Part shown: positions 1 through 8,163 of the stretch, in pieces | Layout: each line of letters begins with the position of its first letter | How positions within the stretch are numbered: position 1 is the first letter of the stretch | NCBI GenBank assembly: GCA_046155615.1 | Contig: JBJXFP010000203.1 | Span: 1-18,650, forward strand | Source: JANNVZ01 sp046155615 | GTDB lineage: Bacteria; Bacteroidota; Bacteroidia; Flavobacteriales_D; Sanyastnellaceae | Direction of reading: 5' to 3' | Length of the DNA: 18,650 nt | Notes under the pieces: model-generated | Database searches by the model: none | What the model was told of the DNA's origin: nothing | What the model saw: the letters and a program-made list of their open reading frames with translations, nothing else | Made by a program: the position numbers and the translations under genes

Positions 1-2664
1 GCATACTGTGCCGCTGGCCAAAGGAGTGTGGCTCCCGCCCGAAGGTGAAGATGAAATTGCTGTGCCATCATAACTCCACTGATAGCTATAGCCGGGCTGA
101 CCATATTGCTGCTCCAACAGTGCATAATCAAAATCAGTAAACTCGCAGATGCTTGTATCGGCACTTATTTCCAACTCAGTTGGCAAGGCCATTTGAATGG
201 TGAGTATCGCATGAGCTTCGCAGTTTCCAAAAGCAACACTGTAGGTATAGTCCCCGGGAGCATCGGTGGTCGGGTCAAAATTTCCATCGGGAAGTTGAGC
301 GCCAGCAGCATCAAGCCACACACCGGTAAGCACTGGTGCGCCAAGCAATTGACCCAACATATCAAATGGCGCATCGGTATTGCAGATCGTAATGGTATTG
401 TCTTGCCCGGGATCGCCCAGCGGATCAATGTTCACTTCCACATCATCAGAGCTGTTGCACTCCGGGTGTCCGGTTGGATATCCTACAAGAGTAAAAGTGG
501 TTGTTTGTGGCAACGCAGTTACGTTAGGTGAGGGAATATTGGCATTATCTAAAAACACAGAAGGCGTCCATTCAAAAGTGTAATCAGGGCCTCCTTCGGT
601 GCAAGACACTTCATAGGTCCAGCTCGTGTAGCTACCTCCGCCACAACTTACTGAGCCATCAGATGTAAAACCAATGGTGATGCAGCCCGTTGGATTGGTA
701 GCGGTCCAGCTCTGTCCTGTTGCATTGCCGTTGCTCCAGAAAGCAAGTATGGGATCACCGGTATCATCACCATCATATATGGTGAGGTCTTCGAATCCAT
801 TTTCCATAAGACCGGAGATAAAACTGAATGTCATAAAGGAAATACCATCACCAGGATCATCAGGACAAAAGGTCCACGCAAAGTTTTCACTTTCTCCATA
901 GCAATAGTTGAATATGCCTGCATCTGCACCACAGCTTGGGGCAGCCATCCCTACAAATCCGCCTTGCAACTGCACAGCCCCACAAGAGAAAAGCTGGTCT
1001 GGGCCGGCTGTTACCACCAAAGGCACTGTCCATTCTACGCTTATCGTTGTGTCAAATTGACATCCGAAATCGTTGAGAACGGTGTAGGTATAATCATAAA
1101 TCCCTGCGGCCGGAGGAGTTATGTAAGCTGTATCGGCATCCCAACTAAGGTAGTCAATATTAGGCCCGCTCCAGTAGCTGCTATCGGCATCCTGTCCTAT
1201 CTGCGGAGTAAATGTGGTAACATCAGGATAAAGTGCTGGGTTCAGATTGAGACCCCAGGCGAAGATGTAGCCGTTGTCAATCGCGAGATTATCGGTTACA
1301 CTGAAACACCAGTCACCATTGAGGGGGCAACCAACAAGATCACACAAATCTCCATAAGCCTCATAGGTATCGCTTGGCAATGAGCCACCAAAACCACCGG
1401 GTAAATTTTCGCCCCAGGTACCATTGGTAGCAGCAGGCGACCAGTAATAGTCGTAGCCCACACCAGGTTCGGTGTTTTCATTGTCAATGGCTTCGCCCAA
1501 AAATGTTCCGCCCCCTCCATTCACGCCCCATTCCACCAAACTAACCATAGTGCCATCAGGGCAGGTAATGAATACGCCAAGGTCGCCCATGTAACTGTGC
1601 TCCATGTTTACAAACACACTCAGCAGGTCGTCACAATTTTCGAGCACTGCTCCATCTTCAAAAAAATCGAATTCAAGGCACGTGGTATAACTGAAACCAG
1701 CACCATCGGCCAGATATGTTTCTCCTGCCACAACTTGCGGAGGCAAGGCAGTCCAGGTAGGGCTTACTATGTCAAGAGTTCCGTCATCATCACCACCGTC
1801 ACCTGTGTCTGTTTCTGTTACCGCTTGCAAAACCACTTGTTCGGGAAAACACGTTTCTGCTGAAAAGATTCCCGGAAAAAGAGGAGTGGTACTCACCAGT
1901 ATTTGCAGAGGAATGATGTTGAGACTATAACAACCCGTAGCATCGTCACCAAGGTTGTTGTCTTCGATGGTAAGTGTCACGATGTATTCACCTGGTTCAT
2001 CAAAGGTGTGCGACACATTTTGACCAAGTCCTGTAGTACCGTCATCAAAATTCCAGTGGTAGTTGGCAATATTAAAACCAGCGCCCGCAGTGGAACCCGC
2101 TCCGCTAAAGCTGATCGCAGTGCCAGAACAAACACCAACACTTTGTACAATTGGATCATCTGGTGTAGGGCTTGTTATAGCAGATGCCGCAGTAGGTGGG
2201 TCGCAAGGAGTGGTGCAAGTAACACAGCATTCGAAACCGGGACTTGTTGTGTTAGCAGCACCATTGTCTTGAAAAACCAACGTGAGACAACCACTTGCAT
2301 TGAAGATGGTAGCAGTTACATCCAAGCCTTGCAAATCACTTCCACCGTAGCCACCCAACGAGGGTGCACCTGTATCAGGGCCATCGAAAATGAGCAATTG
2401 ATCATCTCCGGCCTGGCCGGGAGGATTTGAAAGAGCAAACGCACTAAACGAAAGTTGAATAACATCACCGGGGGTAGCAGGACAGAGCGTCATGGTGATG
2501 TTTTGGTCAGGATATGGGCCGCCACCACCTGCATCCTGCAAGGCAATGTCACACACATTTTGTGTACCTGCCGACATCACCACAAGGGGAAAGCCCGGAC
2601 ATTGCTGAGCTAACAGTCTGGCAGCAGTAAAAGAAAGTAAAGCGAGTGTGTAGATTTTTTTCAT
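1..2664 (-). CDS. Large secreted multidomain protein (CUB, PKD, P-domain-like), C-terminus cut by window edge
   Basis: The reading frame runs without a stop from the ATG at 2664 to the left edge: 888 codons, so the protein is incomplete. It starts with a signal peptide (MKKIYTLALL..., cleavage near residue 20). Visible domains: a CUB-like domain (about 22-150, with LLIFDGPD and a C-C pair); a PKD domain (about 160-255, YHWNFDDG near 200); a region like the proprotein-convertase P domain (about 335-470, HSYMGDLGVFITCPDGT, then NGDWCFSVTDN and WGLNL); a second CUB-like domain (about 575-690, LTIYDGDD); and Ig-like segments to the end. Such modules bind protein or carbohydrate and are typical of Bacteroidota surface or secreted proteins exported by T9SS. 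No catalytic domain is visible in the part present. A T9SS or gliding-motility-type C-terminal domain is expected to the left of the window but cannot be seen. Exact role unknown. Confidence 0.9.
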   Translation of the reverse strand, partial: MKKIYTLALLSFTAARLLAQQCPGFPLVVMSAGTQNVCDIALQDAGGGGPYPDQNITMTLCPATPGDVIQLSFSAFALSNPPGQAGDDQLLIFDGPDTGAPSLGGYGGSDLQGLDVTATIFNASGCLTLVFQDNGAANTTSPGFECCVTCTTPCDPPTAASAITSPTPDDPIVQSVGVCSGTAISFSGAGSTAGAGFNIANYHWNFDDGTTGLGQNVSHTFDEPGEYIVTLTIEDNNLGDDATGCYSLNIIPLQILVSTTPLFPGIFSAETCFPEQVVLQAVTETDTGDGGDDDGTLDIVSPTWTALPPQVVAGETYLADGAGFSYTTCLEFDFFEDGAVLENCDDLLSVFVNMEHSYMGDLGVFITCPDGTMVSLVEWGVNGGGGTFLGEAIDNENTEPGVGYDYYWSPAATNGTWGENLPGGFGGSLPSDTYEAYGDLCDLVGCPLNGDWCFSVTDNLAIDNGYIFAWGLNLNPALYPDVTTFTPQIGQDADSSYWSGPNIDYLSWDADTAYITPPAAGIYDYTYTVLNDFGCQFDTTISVEWTVPLVVTAGPDQLFSCGAVQLQGGFVGMAAPSCGADAGIFNYCYGESENFAWTFCPDDPGDGISFMTFSFISGLMENGFEDLTIYDGDDTGDPILAFWSNGNATGQSWTATNPTGCITIGFTSDGSVSCGGGSYTSWTYEVSCTEGGPDYTFEWTPSVFLDNANIPSPNVTALPQTTTFTLVGYPTGHPECNSSDDVEVNIDPLGDPGQDNTITICNTDAPFDMLGQLLGAPVLTGVWLDAAGAQLPDGNFDPTTDAPGDYTYSVAFGNCEAHAILTIQMALPTELEISADTSICEFTDFDYALLEQQYGQPGYSYQWSYDGTAISSSPSGGSHTPLASGTVC

Positions 2665-2717
2665 GAAAACCGGAAGTGAAAAAGCGAGGCCTGTATAGCC
2701 GCAATCATTGACCCCGC

Positions 2718-2726
2718 CAAAGTATA
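2718..2726 (-). promoter_or_regulatory. Possible -7 element for the large CUB/PKD gene
   Basis: The minus strand reads TATACTTTG, close to the Bacteroidota -7 element TAnnTTTG but with one extra base between TA and TTTG. It lies about 54 bases upstream of the ATG at 2664, a reasonable leader length. I see no convincing TTG at the -33 distance, so this is tentative. Confidence 0.28.
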
Positions 2727-2805
2727 AAGGTTGCACTAAGCCATGCCTCAGTTGGGTTGTTTTTTCCAACAGAGCCTTGGTATGCAAAAAACAACTTGGA
2801 TTACT

Positions 2806-2836
2806 AAAACAAAAAAGCTCCGGCATGTGCCGGAGC
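2806..2836 (-). terminator. Intrinsic terminator of tRNA-Arg
   Basis: On the minus strand an 8-bp GC-rich stem (GCTCCGGC / GCCGGAGC, 2817-2836) with a 4-base loop is followed by TTTTTTGTTTT. It starts 24 bases after the tRNA 3' end and fits a rho-independent terminator. It also separates the tRNA from the downstream CUB/PKD gene. Confidence 0.85.
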
Positions 2837-2859
2837 TCTAATCTGAAGGTTTTGTAGCC

Positions 2860-2936
2860 TGGTGTCACCGTAGGGAGTCGAACCCCAAACCTTCGCATCC
2901 GTAGTGCGATGCTCTATCCAGTTGAGCTACGGTGAC
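2860..2936 (-). tRNA. tRNA-Arg, anticodon ACG, CCA encoded
   Basis: The minus strand folds as a complete cloverleaf. The acceptor stem is GTCACCG (2930-2936) with CGGTGAC (2864-2870). The D stem is GCTC/GAGC, and the anticodon stem TCGCA/TGCGA encloses loop CTACGGA. A five-base variable loop and a T arm containing GGTTCGACTCC follow. The anticodon is ACG (plus-strand 2900-2902), reading CGN arginine codons; A34 is normally deaminated to inosine by TadA in bacteria. The discriminator base A (2863) is followed by a template-encoded CCA (2860-2862), so the CCA end need not be added. The gene has its own promoter and terminator and stands alone. Confidence 0.97.
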
Positions 2937-2971
2937 GTATTCTATACCTCTCCTTTTTTTTTAAAGGGCCG

Positions 2972-3001
2972 CAAATATAGACGGGCCTGTTGGCCGTGCA
3001 A
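2972..3001 (-). promoter_or_regulatory. Bacteroidota-type promoter of tRNA-Arg
   Basis: On the minus strand TTG (plus 2999-3001) is separated by exactly 19 bases from TATATTTG (plus 2972-2979), a full match to the Bacteroidota sigma-ABfr consensus TTG-N19-TAnnTTTG. Transcription would start about 30 bases before the mature tRNA 5' end. Confidence 0.75.
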
Positions 3002-3041
3002 GGCCAATTTTTTTTCATGCCGTGCAGCGCGCCACTCCTCA

Positions 3042-3049
3042 TACTTTCG
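3042..3049 (+). promoter_or_regulatory. Probable -7 element for the riboswitch-receptor transcript
   Basis: TACTTTCG matches TAnnTTTG at all but one defined position. A start about seven bases downstream (near 3056) would begin the RNA roughly 15-20 bases before the TPP aptamer core. No clear TTG is present 19 bases upstream, only a T-rich run at 3008-3015, so the call rests on the -7 element and its position. It is divergent from the tRNA promoter. Confidence 0.4.
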
Positions 3050-3072
3050 GCCCTGCATATTCTCAAAAAAAG

Positions 3073-3146
3073 TGCAGGGGTGTCCCGACTGATTCGGGAC
3101 TGAGATTATACCCATTGAACCTGGGCGGGTAATGCCGCCAAGGGAA
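3073..3146 (+). promoter_or_regulatory. TPP (thiamin pyrophosphate) riboswitch, THI element
   Basis: The conserved THI-box blocks occur in the correct order: GGGGTG (3077-3082), CTGAGA (3100-3105), ACCC (3110-3113), GAACCTG (3117-3123), GGTAATGCC (3128-3136) and AGGGA (3141-3145). The helices also form: P2 GGGGT with ACCC; P3 TCCCGA/TCGGGA (6 bp) with loop CTGAT; P5 GCGG/CCGC around GTAATG; P4 CCT/AGG. P1 is hard to see and may be weak. The element binds TPP and normally lowers expression of thiamin synthesis or uptake genes when TPP is plentiful. It ends about 73 bases before the receptor start codon, so the receptor is its obvious target. Whether it acts on transcription or translation is not evident. 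Confidence 0.93.
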
Positions 3147-3150
3147 CAAC

Positions 3151-3184
3151 GGCAACAGCCAACGATTCATCCGGCCTTGTTGCC
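3151..3184 (+). other. Hairpin between riboswitch and start codon, possible expression platform
   Basis: GGCAAC (3151-3156) pairs with GTTGCC (3179-3184), extended after a small internal loop by GCC (3158-3160) with GGC (3173-3175). It lies between the TPP aptamer and the receptor ATG. It has no U-run after it, so it is not a classic terminator. It could be the switching helix or a structure affecting translation, but no alternative pairing with the aptamer 3' end was established. Confidence 0.35.
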
Positions 3185-3218
3185 CCTGCCAGGGTCGGTC
3201 ACTTTTATCTATTTTGAA

Positions 3219-5768
3219 ATGAAGCAACTGATGCAGTCCATCTTTCAATTACAAAAGAAAACATTACCCATGGCCATGCTCACCTTGCTGATGGCCAGTG
3301 CATGGTGTGCAAATGGGCAGTACACCATAAGTGGCGTAGTGCTTAAATCCGATGGACTGAAACCCATGCGTGGCGCACACATAGAGCTGGAGGGCATCAA
3401 CCTGAGCACCACCACTGATGTAGAGGGACTGTGGCAACTTGGGCCGGTGGCTGCCGGAACGCATACACTGAAATGCACCAAGCGTGGCTATGCTGACAGA
3501 ACTGAAACGCTGGTGATAGATGGTGATATAACAAACCTTGAACTGGTGCTGCATGAGGAAACCAACGTGCATCAATACTACCACGAGCCGCTGCCGATAA
3601 CACAGACTGGCCCCGAAGTGAACATAGATGCTACGCGTGCGGGCAAACAGACGCCTTTGGCTTACACCAATCTTAGAAAACCGGATTCGGACATATCAAA
3701 ATTGAACATTGGGCAAGACATGCCCTACCTGCTGCGCATGACACCATCGCTGGTAGCCACCAGCGATGCAGGCAATGGCGTGGGCTACACCGGCCTTTGG
3801 ATACGCGGATCCGATCCTTCAAGGGTGAATGTGAGCATCAATGGGGTGCCACTGAACGACCCTGAGAGCCAGCAGGTATTTTGGGTGAATACGCCCGACC
3901 TGAGCAGCAGTGCGGATAATATACAAGTGCAGCGCGGTGTGGGTACGAGTACCAACGGAGCAGGAGCTTTTGGCGGCAGTATCAAGATAGATACACGGGC
4001 AGTGCGCAACATGCCTTTTGCAGAACTAAGCACGAGCCTGGGCAGTTTCAATACCCAAAAACATACGCTGTCATTCGGTACGGGCCTGTTCCGCGAGCGG
4101 TTCACACTGGAGGGACGCATCTCCAACATCAGCAGCGATGGTTATATAGACAGGGCGAGTAGCAAGCTGGGGGCATTTTTCATTGAAGGAAACTACACAG
4201 GAAGCAACACCTTAGTAAAGGTGGTGGCCTTTGGCGGGCGGGAGCGCACATACCAAAGCTGGAATGGCTCACCTTGGGAAGTACTGTATGGAACCGATGC
4301 GCAGAAATTGAATTTTGCGCAGCGCAACTACCTGAACCAGGCTGAAACCAACAACCTGCTAAACAGCGGGCGCACCTACAACTATTATGAATATGAAAAC
4401 CAGGTGGACAACTATGGGCAAGACCACTTGCAACTGCACCTCACCAGATTTTTAACGCGCAGAATAAAACTGAACCTCACCGGGCACTACACCCACGGGC
4501 AAGGCTATTTTGAAGAATACAAATACAACAATAACTACTCAGACTACGGCTTGCAAAATGTGGTAAGCGGACAAGACACCGTGACGGCCACCGACCTGGT
4601 GCGAAGGCGCTGGCTGAAGAATGATTTTTATGGTGTGGTGTTCAGTGCTCTGCGCAATGGCAACATTTGGGAGAGTGTGGCCGGTGGCGCGTACAACGAA
4701 TACCATGGCCATCACTTTGGCGAGCTTACTTGGCTGCAGTTTGCAGGGCCATATCAGCAGGGCTTAGAGTATTACCGGGGCAGCAGCCGTAAGCGCGATG
4801 CCAATGTGTATTGGAAAAATACGGTGTCGGTAATAGATGGTGTGGACCTCTTTGCCGACCTCCAGCTGCGCGCGGTGCAGTACAGCACAAGCGGCACCGA
4901 CAATGATTTGAAACAATATGATGTAGAAGACCGGCTCATCTTCTTCAACCCCAAGGCAGGGGTGAATGTGCGCCTGACTAAAACACAACGTGCCTACATC
5001 AGCGTGGCTAAGGCCGGCAAAGAACCCAACCGCAATGACTATGTAGATGCCACAGACTACAAATTGGTGAAGCCCGAAAGCATGCTGGACATAGAGGCAG
5101 GCTACCAATACGCCCGCCAGCACTGGGCAGGCTGGCTGAACCTTTATCACATGCATTACAAAAACCAATTAGTACTTACAGGCGAGCTGAACGATGTAGG
5201 CGCACCCCTTCGCGCCAACGCACCGCGCAGCTACCGCATGGGTGTGGAGCTGGGTGGAGAGGCCAACTTTTTCAAACACATACGCCTGCAAGGCAATGTG
5301 ACCGTGAGCCGCAACAAGATAGACCGCTTCGACCAGGTGCTATACGACTATACTAATGGCTATTATGTGATACAGATAGAACACCGCGGCAAAGACATCA
5401 GCTTTTCGCCTGCTATAACCGGTGCGGCACAATTAGCCTATGGCACCATGCAAAAACCCACAGGGCGTACCGCTTGGGAAGTGGCGGCCTTAGCCAAATA
5501 CGTGGGCAAACAATACATGGACAATACACAGAGCGAAACCACGGCATTGGACGCCTACTTAGTGACCGACCTTCGGGCCACCTGCCAATACACCCACCAG
5601 AAATGGGGCCGCCTGCAAGCCATGTTTACAATAAACAATGTGCTGGGCAGCCTCTACGTAAGCAACGGCTACACCTACAGCTATATATATGGGTCGCGCA
5701 TCACCGAACGGTTCTACTATCCGCAGGCACCACGCACTTTCACGGTGAGCCTGGGCGCAGAGTTTTGA
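3219..5768 (+). CDS. TPP-riboswitch-controlled TonB-dependent outer-membrane receptor (likely thiamin or precursor uptake)
   Basis: This 849-residue protein has a signal peptide (residues 1 to about 34, hydrophobic core near TLLMASAWCA), a carboxypeptidase-regulatory-like domain (about 35-110), a TonB plug (about 146-262, with GLWIRGSDPSRVNVSINGVP and the GAGAFGGSIKI end), and a long beta-barrel ending ...RTFTVSLGAEF with the terminal Phe usual for outer-membrane proteins. Such receptors import scarce nutrients using TonB/ExbBD energy. The TPP riboswitch just upstream points to thiamin, its phosphates or a precursor as substrate; this is inferred, since the barrel does not reveal the ligand. 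The frame stays open upstream to 3132, but that extension lies inside the riboswitch, so ATG 3219 is preferred (3231 is also possible). No SusD, PnuT-type transporter or thiamin gene adjoins it. Confidence 0.93.
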   Translation: MKQLMQSIFQLQKKTLPMAMLTLLMASAWCANGQYTISGVVLKSDGLKPMRGAHIELEGINLSTTTDVEGLWQLGPVAAGTHTLKCTKRGYADRTETLVIDGDITNLELVLHEETNVHQYYHEPLPITQTGPEVNIDATRAGKQTPLAYTNLRKPDSDISKLNIGQDMPYLLRMTPSLVATSDAGNGVGYTGLWIRGSDPSRVNVSINGVPLNDPESQQVFWVNTPDLSSSADNIQVQRGVGTSTNGAGAFGGSIKIDTRAVRNMPFAELSTSLGSFNTQKHTLSFGTGLFRERFTLEGRISNISSDGYIDRASSKLGAFFIEGNYTGSNTLVKVVAFGGRERTYQSWNGSPWEVLYGTDAQKLNFAQRNYLNQAETNNLLNSGRTYNYYEYENQVDNYGQDHLQLHLTRFLTRRIKLNLTGHYTHGQGYFEEYKYNNNYSDYGLQNVVSGQDTVTATDLVRRRWLKNDFYGVVFSALRNGNIWESVAGGAYNEYHGHHFGELTWLQFAGPYQQGLEYYRGSSRKRDANVYWKNTVSVIDGVDLFADLQLRAVQYSTSGTDNDLKQYDVEDRLIFFNPKAGVNVRLTKTQRAYISVAKAGKEPNRNDYVDATDYKLVKPESMLDIEAGYQYARQHWAGWLNLYHMHYKNQLVLTGELNDVGAPLRANAPRSYRMGVELGGEANFFKHIRLQGNVTVSRNKIDRFDQVLYDYTNGYYVIQIEHRGKDISFSPAITGAAQLAYGTMQKPTGRTAWEVAALAKYVGKQYMDNTQSETTALDAYLVTDLRATCQYTHQKWGRLQAMFTINNVLGSLYVSNGYTYSYIYGSRITERFYYPQAPRTFTVSLGAEF

Positions 5769-5839
5769 GGTGGTGCTTTGATAGCCAGCCCCTATGGGGA
5801 AAAAAGGATGGAATAGATGGAAGGGATATAAAGACGACA

Positions 5840-5874
5840 AGGTGCCTTGTGTGCCCCTATCCACAATAGCACCT
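5840..5874 (+). other. Imperfect 11-bp hairpin between receptor gene and ppk1
   Basis: AGGTGC (5840-5845) pairs with GCACCT (5869-5874), and inside it TTGTG (5847-5851) pairs with CACAA (5862-5866), leaving a 10-base loop. No T-run follows on either strand, so it is not a standard terminator. It may end the receptor mRNA or be a 3' stability structure. The rest of 5769-5952 shows no gene; one weak TAnnTTTG-like match (TAACTTAG, 5925-5932) could serve ppk1 but is not convincing. Confidence 0.4.
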
Positions 5875-5952
5875 ATCCCACTACACAAACGCAGCACATT
5901 CATAATCCAGAGCTAACCTGCGGATAACTTAGCCGCGCTCCATTTGGGCGCA

Positions 5953-8022
5953 ATGAGAACCATGAGCAAAAAGCAAAAAGCAGCATACATAAACCGCGAA
6001 GTTTCGTGGCTCAGCTTCAATGAGCGCGTGTTGCAGGAAGCCGAGGACAAGAGCAATCCGCTCATCGAGCGCATGCGCTTTCTTGGCATATACAGCAACA
6101 ACTTAGACGAATTTTTCAAAGTGCGTGTGGCCACGCTGAACCGCGCACGCCTCTATGGCGGCAAGCAAAGCGAGGAGATGGGCTTCGACCCTGGCGAAAC
6201 TTTGCAGCAGATACAAAGCATAGTCATCCGCCAGGCCAGCCGCTTCGACAAGGTATTTCAGCACTTGCAGGGCGAATTGAAAAAAGCAGGAATCACCTTT
6301 GTGAACGAGACAGGGCTGAATCGGGGGCAAAGAATATTTGTAGAGCAATACTTCGAAACCACAGTGCGGCCCAACCTGATACCGGTGATGCTCTCGCCCA
6401 AGGCCACCTTTCCTGAACTCAATGATGTGAGCGCCTACTTAGCCATAGACCTCGGCTACAAAAGTGCAGGCACCCCCGGCACCTATGCCCTGCTGGAGAT
6501 ACCGCCATCGCTCCCCAGGCTGGTGGAGCTGCCCGTGGAGCGCGGCCAGCGCTACCTCATGTTCATAGATGATGTGATACGCTACCGCCTTCGCAGGGTC
6601 TTCGGCATATTCAACTACGACTTCGCACAGGCGTACAGCTTCAAGCTAACGCGCGATGCCGAGCTGGATGTGGACGATGACCTGAGCAAGGGATTGGTAG
6701 AAAAAATGAGCCGCAGCCTGAGCCTGCGCAAGCGAGGCCGCTATGTGCGCATCAATTATGACCAGCAGATGCCCGCTGCCCTGCTCGATTTTTTATTAAA
6801 AAAAACAAAACTGAACGACAGGCAAAACATAATACCCGGCAGCCGCTACCACAACAAGCGCGACCTGATGAGCCTGCCCGATTTTGGCAAGCCTGCCTTG
6901 CGCTTCAACCCCTGGCCTGCCCTGCCGCATCCGCAGCTTGCCGGGCAGAGCAGCATCATGGCCGCAGTGGCTAAGCAAGATTTGCTGCTGCACTTTCCAT
7001 ATCACAACTTCACCACCGTAGTAGACCTGTTGCTGGAGGCCGCCATAGACCCGCAGGTGCGCAGCATACGCATCAACCTGTACCGTGTGGCGCGCCACTC
7101 GCAGGTAGTGAATGCGCTGATGAGTGCCGCATGCAATGGCAAGAAGGTGACAGCCGTGGTAGAGCTGCAAGCCCGCTTCGATGAGGAAAACAACATAGCC
7201 ATTACCCGCACCTTGCAGGAGGCCGGAGTGAAAGTGATACCCGGTGTGCCCGGCCTGAAGGTGCATTGCAAACTGCTGCAGATAAGCCGCAGGGAAAATG
7301 GAACTACGGTGCGCTATGCCGCCATCGGCACAGGCAATTTTCACGAGCGCACCTCGGCTGTGTACAGCGACATCACGCTGCTAACGGCCAATCCGGATAT
7401 ATGCTCAGAAGTACGCAGGATGTTCGATTTTTTTGAAAACAACTACCAGCGCATTGCCTTTCGCCACCTCATAGTGTCGCCATTTGGCACGCGCAGAAAA
7501 TTGACAGAACTGATAAATGCAGAAATAGTAGCTGCTGAAAAAGGCAACCGCGCCTGGATAACCCTGAAGCTAAACAACCTGGTGGACCCCGGCCTGATAA
7601 AAAAACTATACGAAGCCAGCACAGCAGGAGTGAAAATAGATTTGCTCATCCGTGGCACCTGCTCGCTGGTGCCGGGCATCAAAGGCACCAGTGACAACAT
7701 AAAGGTGCGCAGCATAGTGGGCCGCTACTTGGAGCATACACGCATCTTTGTTTTTTGCAACGATGGCGACCCCGCCTACTATATAAGCAGTGCTGACTGG
7801 ATGACACGCAACATGGAATATCGCGTGGAAGTGACCACCCCTGTGTACGACCCCCGCCTGAAAGCCGAACTGAAAAACATACTGAGCATACAAGCCGCGG
7901 CAGGTGCCAAAGCACGCATAGTGGATCGCACTCTGAAGAATGAATATCAGCAACCGCCAGGCACCGCAACCGCTTTCGATACACAACTTCGCACCTGGCA
8001 ATACCTCAAGAAGCAGAAATAG
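5953..8022 (+). CDS. ppk1: Polyphosphate kinase 1
   Basis: The enzyme reversibly transfers the gamma-phosphate of ATP to a growing inorganic polyphosphate chain. The 689-residue length matches the family (E. coli Ppk has 688). The N-terminus carries the family signature YINREVSWLSFNERVL. The catalytic half has LYRVARHSQVV and ELQARFDEENNI, then GLKVHCKL with the histidine that is autophosphorylated (H438 from this start), IGTGNFHERTSAVYSD, and YLEHTRIFVF with the second essential histidine (H595). All key residues are present, so it should be active. An upstream TTG at 5944 is in frame but unlikely. ATG 5962 (MSKKQ...) is an equally good start; no Shine-Dalgarno decides. The exopolyphosphatase gene follows after about 140 bases, a pairing frequent in bacteria that couples synthesis and breakdown of polyphosphate. 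Confidence 0.97.
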   Translation: MRTMSKKQKAAYINREVSWLSFNERVLQEAEDKSNPLIERMRFLGIYSNNLDEFFKVRVATLNRARLYGGKQSEEMGFDPGETLQQIQSIVIRQASRFDKVFQHLQGELKKAGITFVNETGLNRGQRIFVEQYFETTVRPNLIPVMLSPKATFPELNDVSAYLAIDLGYKSAGTPGTYALLEIPPSLPRLVELPVERGQRYLMFIDDVIRYRLRRVFGIFNYDFAQAYSFKLTRDAELDVDDDLSKGLVEKMSRSLSLRKRGRYVRINYDQQMPAALLDFLLKKTKLNDRQNIIPGSRYHNKRDLMSLPDFGKPALRFNPWPALPHPQLAGQSSIMAAVAKQDLLLHFPYHNFTTVVDLLLEAAIDPQVRSIRINLYRVARHSQVVNALMSAACNGKKVTAVVELQARFDEENNIAITRTLQEAGVKVIPGVPGLKVHCKLLQISRRENGTTVRYAAIGTGNFHERTSAVYSDITLLTANPDICSEVRRMFDFFENNYQRIAFRHLIVSPFGTRRKLTELINAEIVAAEKGNRAWITLKLNNLVDPGLIKKLYEASTAGVKIDLLIRGTCSLVPGIKGTSDNIKVRSIVGRYLEHTRIFVFCNDGDPAYYISSADWMTRNMEYRVEVTTPVYDPRLKAELKNILSIQAAAGAKARIVDRTLKNEYQQPPGTATAFDTQLRTWQYLKKQK

Positions 8023-8073
8023 AGCAAGGGCCTTGCTCGCAAATTGTAGCTACATGCTTGCAGATAAGCAAGC
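8022..8073 (+). other. Two small hairpins in the ppk1-ppx spacer
   Basis: GAGCAAG (8022-8028) pairs with CTTGCTC (8032-8038) directly at the ppk1 stop codon, and GCTTGC (8056-8061) pairs with GCAAGC (8068-8073) around AGATAA. The second is followed by CTTTATTTA, a poor U-tract. They may form a leaky terminator or processing structure that lowers ppx expression relative to ppk1; function is inferred only. Confidence 0.4.
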
Positions 8074-8163
8074 CTTTATTTACCATTGCACATCTTGCAT
8101 CACATGCATGGGCCAGGCATCAAAAAAAATCTATGTCAACATCCAAACATTGAAGCGCTCCAA

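Noticed and set aside
106..2430. Several plus-strand open frames of 60-175 codons (for example 964-1383 and 1903-2430)
   Set aside because: They lie opposite the uninterrupted 888-codon minus-strand gene, whose translation shows clear domains. Their own translations are Cys/Arg/Ser-rich with no recognisable motif.
2860..2936. tRNA 3' end as an integration (att) site
   Set aside because: No second copy of the tRNA 3' end, integrase or phage-like gene was seen in the window.
3132..3218. In-frame 29-residue extension of the TonB receptor
   Set aside because: The extension starts at an ATG inside the TPP aptamer (within GGTAATGCC) and precedes the signal peptide. A start at 3219 leaves the riboswitch in the untranslated leader.
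6796..7344. 182-codon minus-strand frame inside ppk1
   Set aside because: It is antisense to the catalytic core of a conserved enzyme; the protein sequence has no family features.
8022..8073. Strong intrinsic terminator between ppk1 and ppx
   Set aside because: The first hairpin has no T-run and the second only CTTTATTT, too weak to call a terminator.
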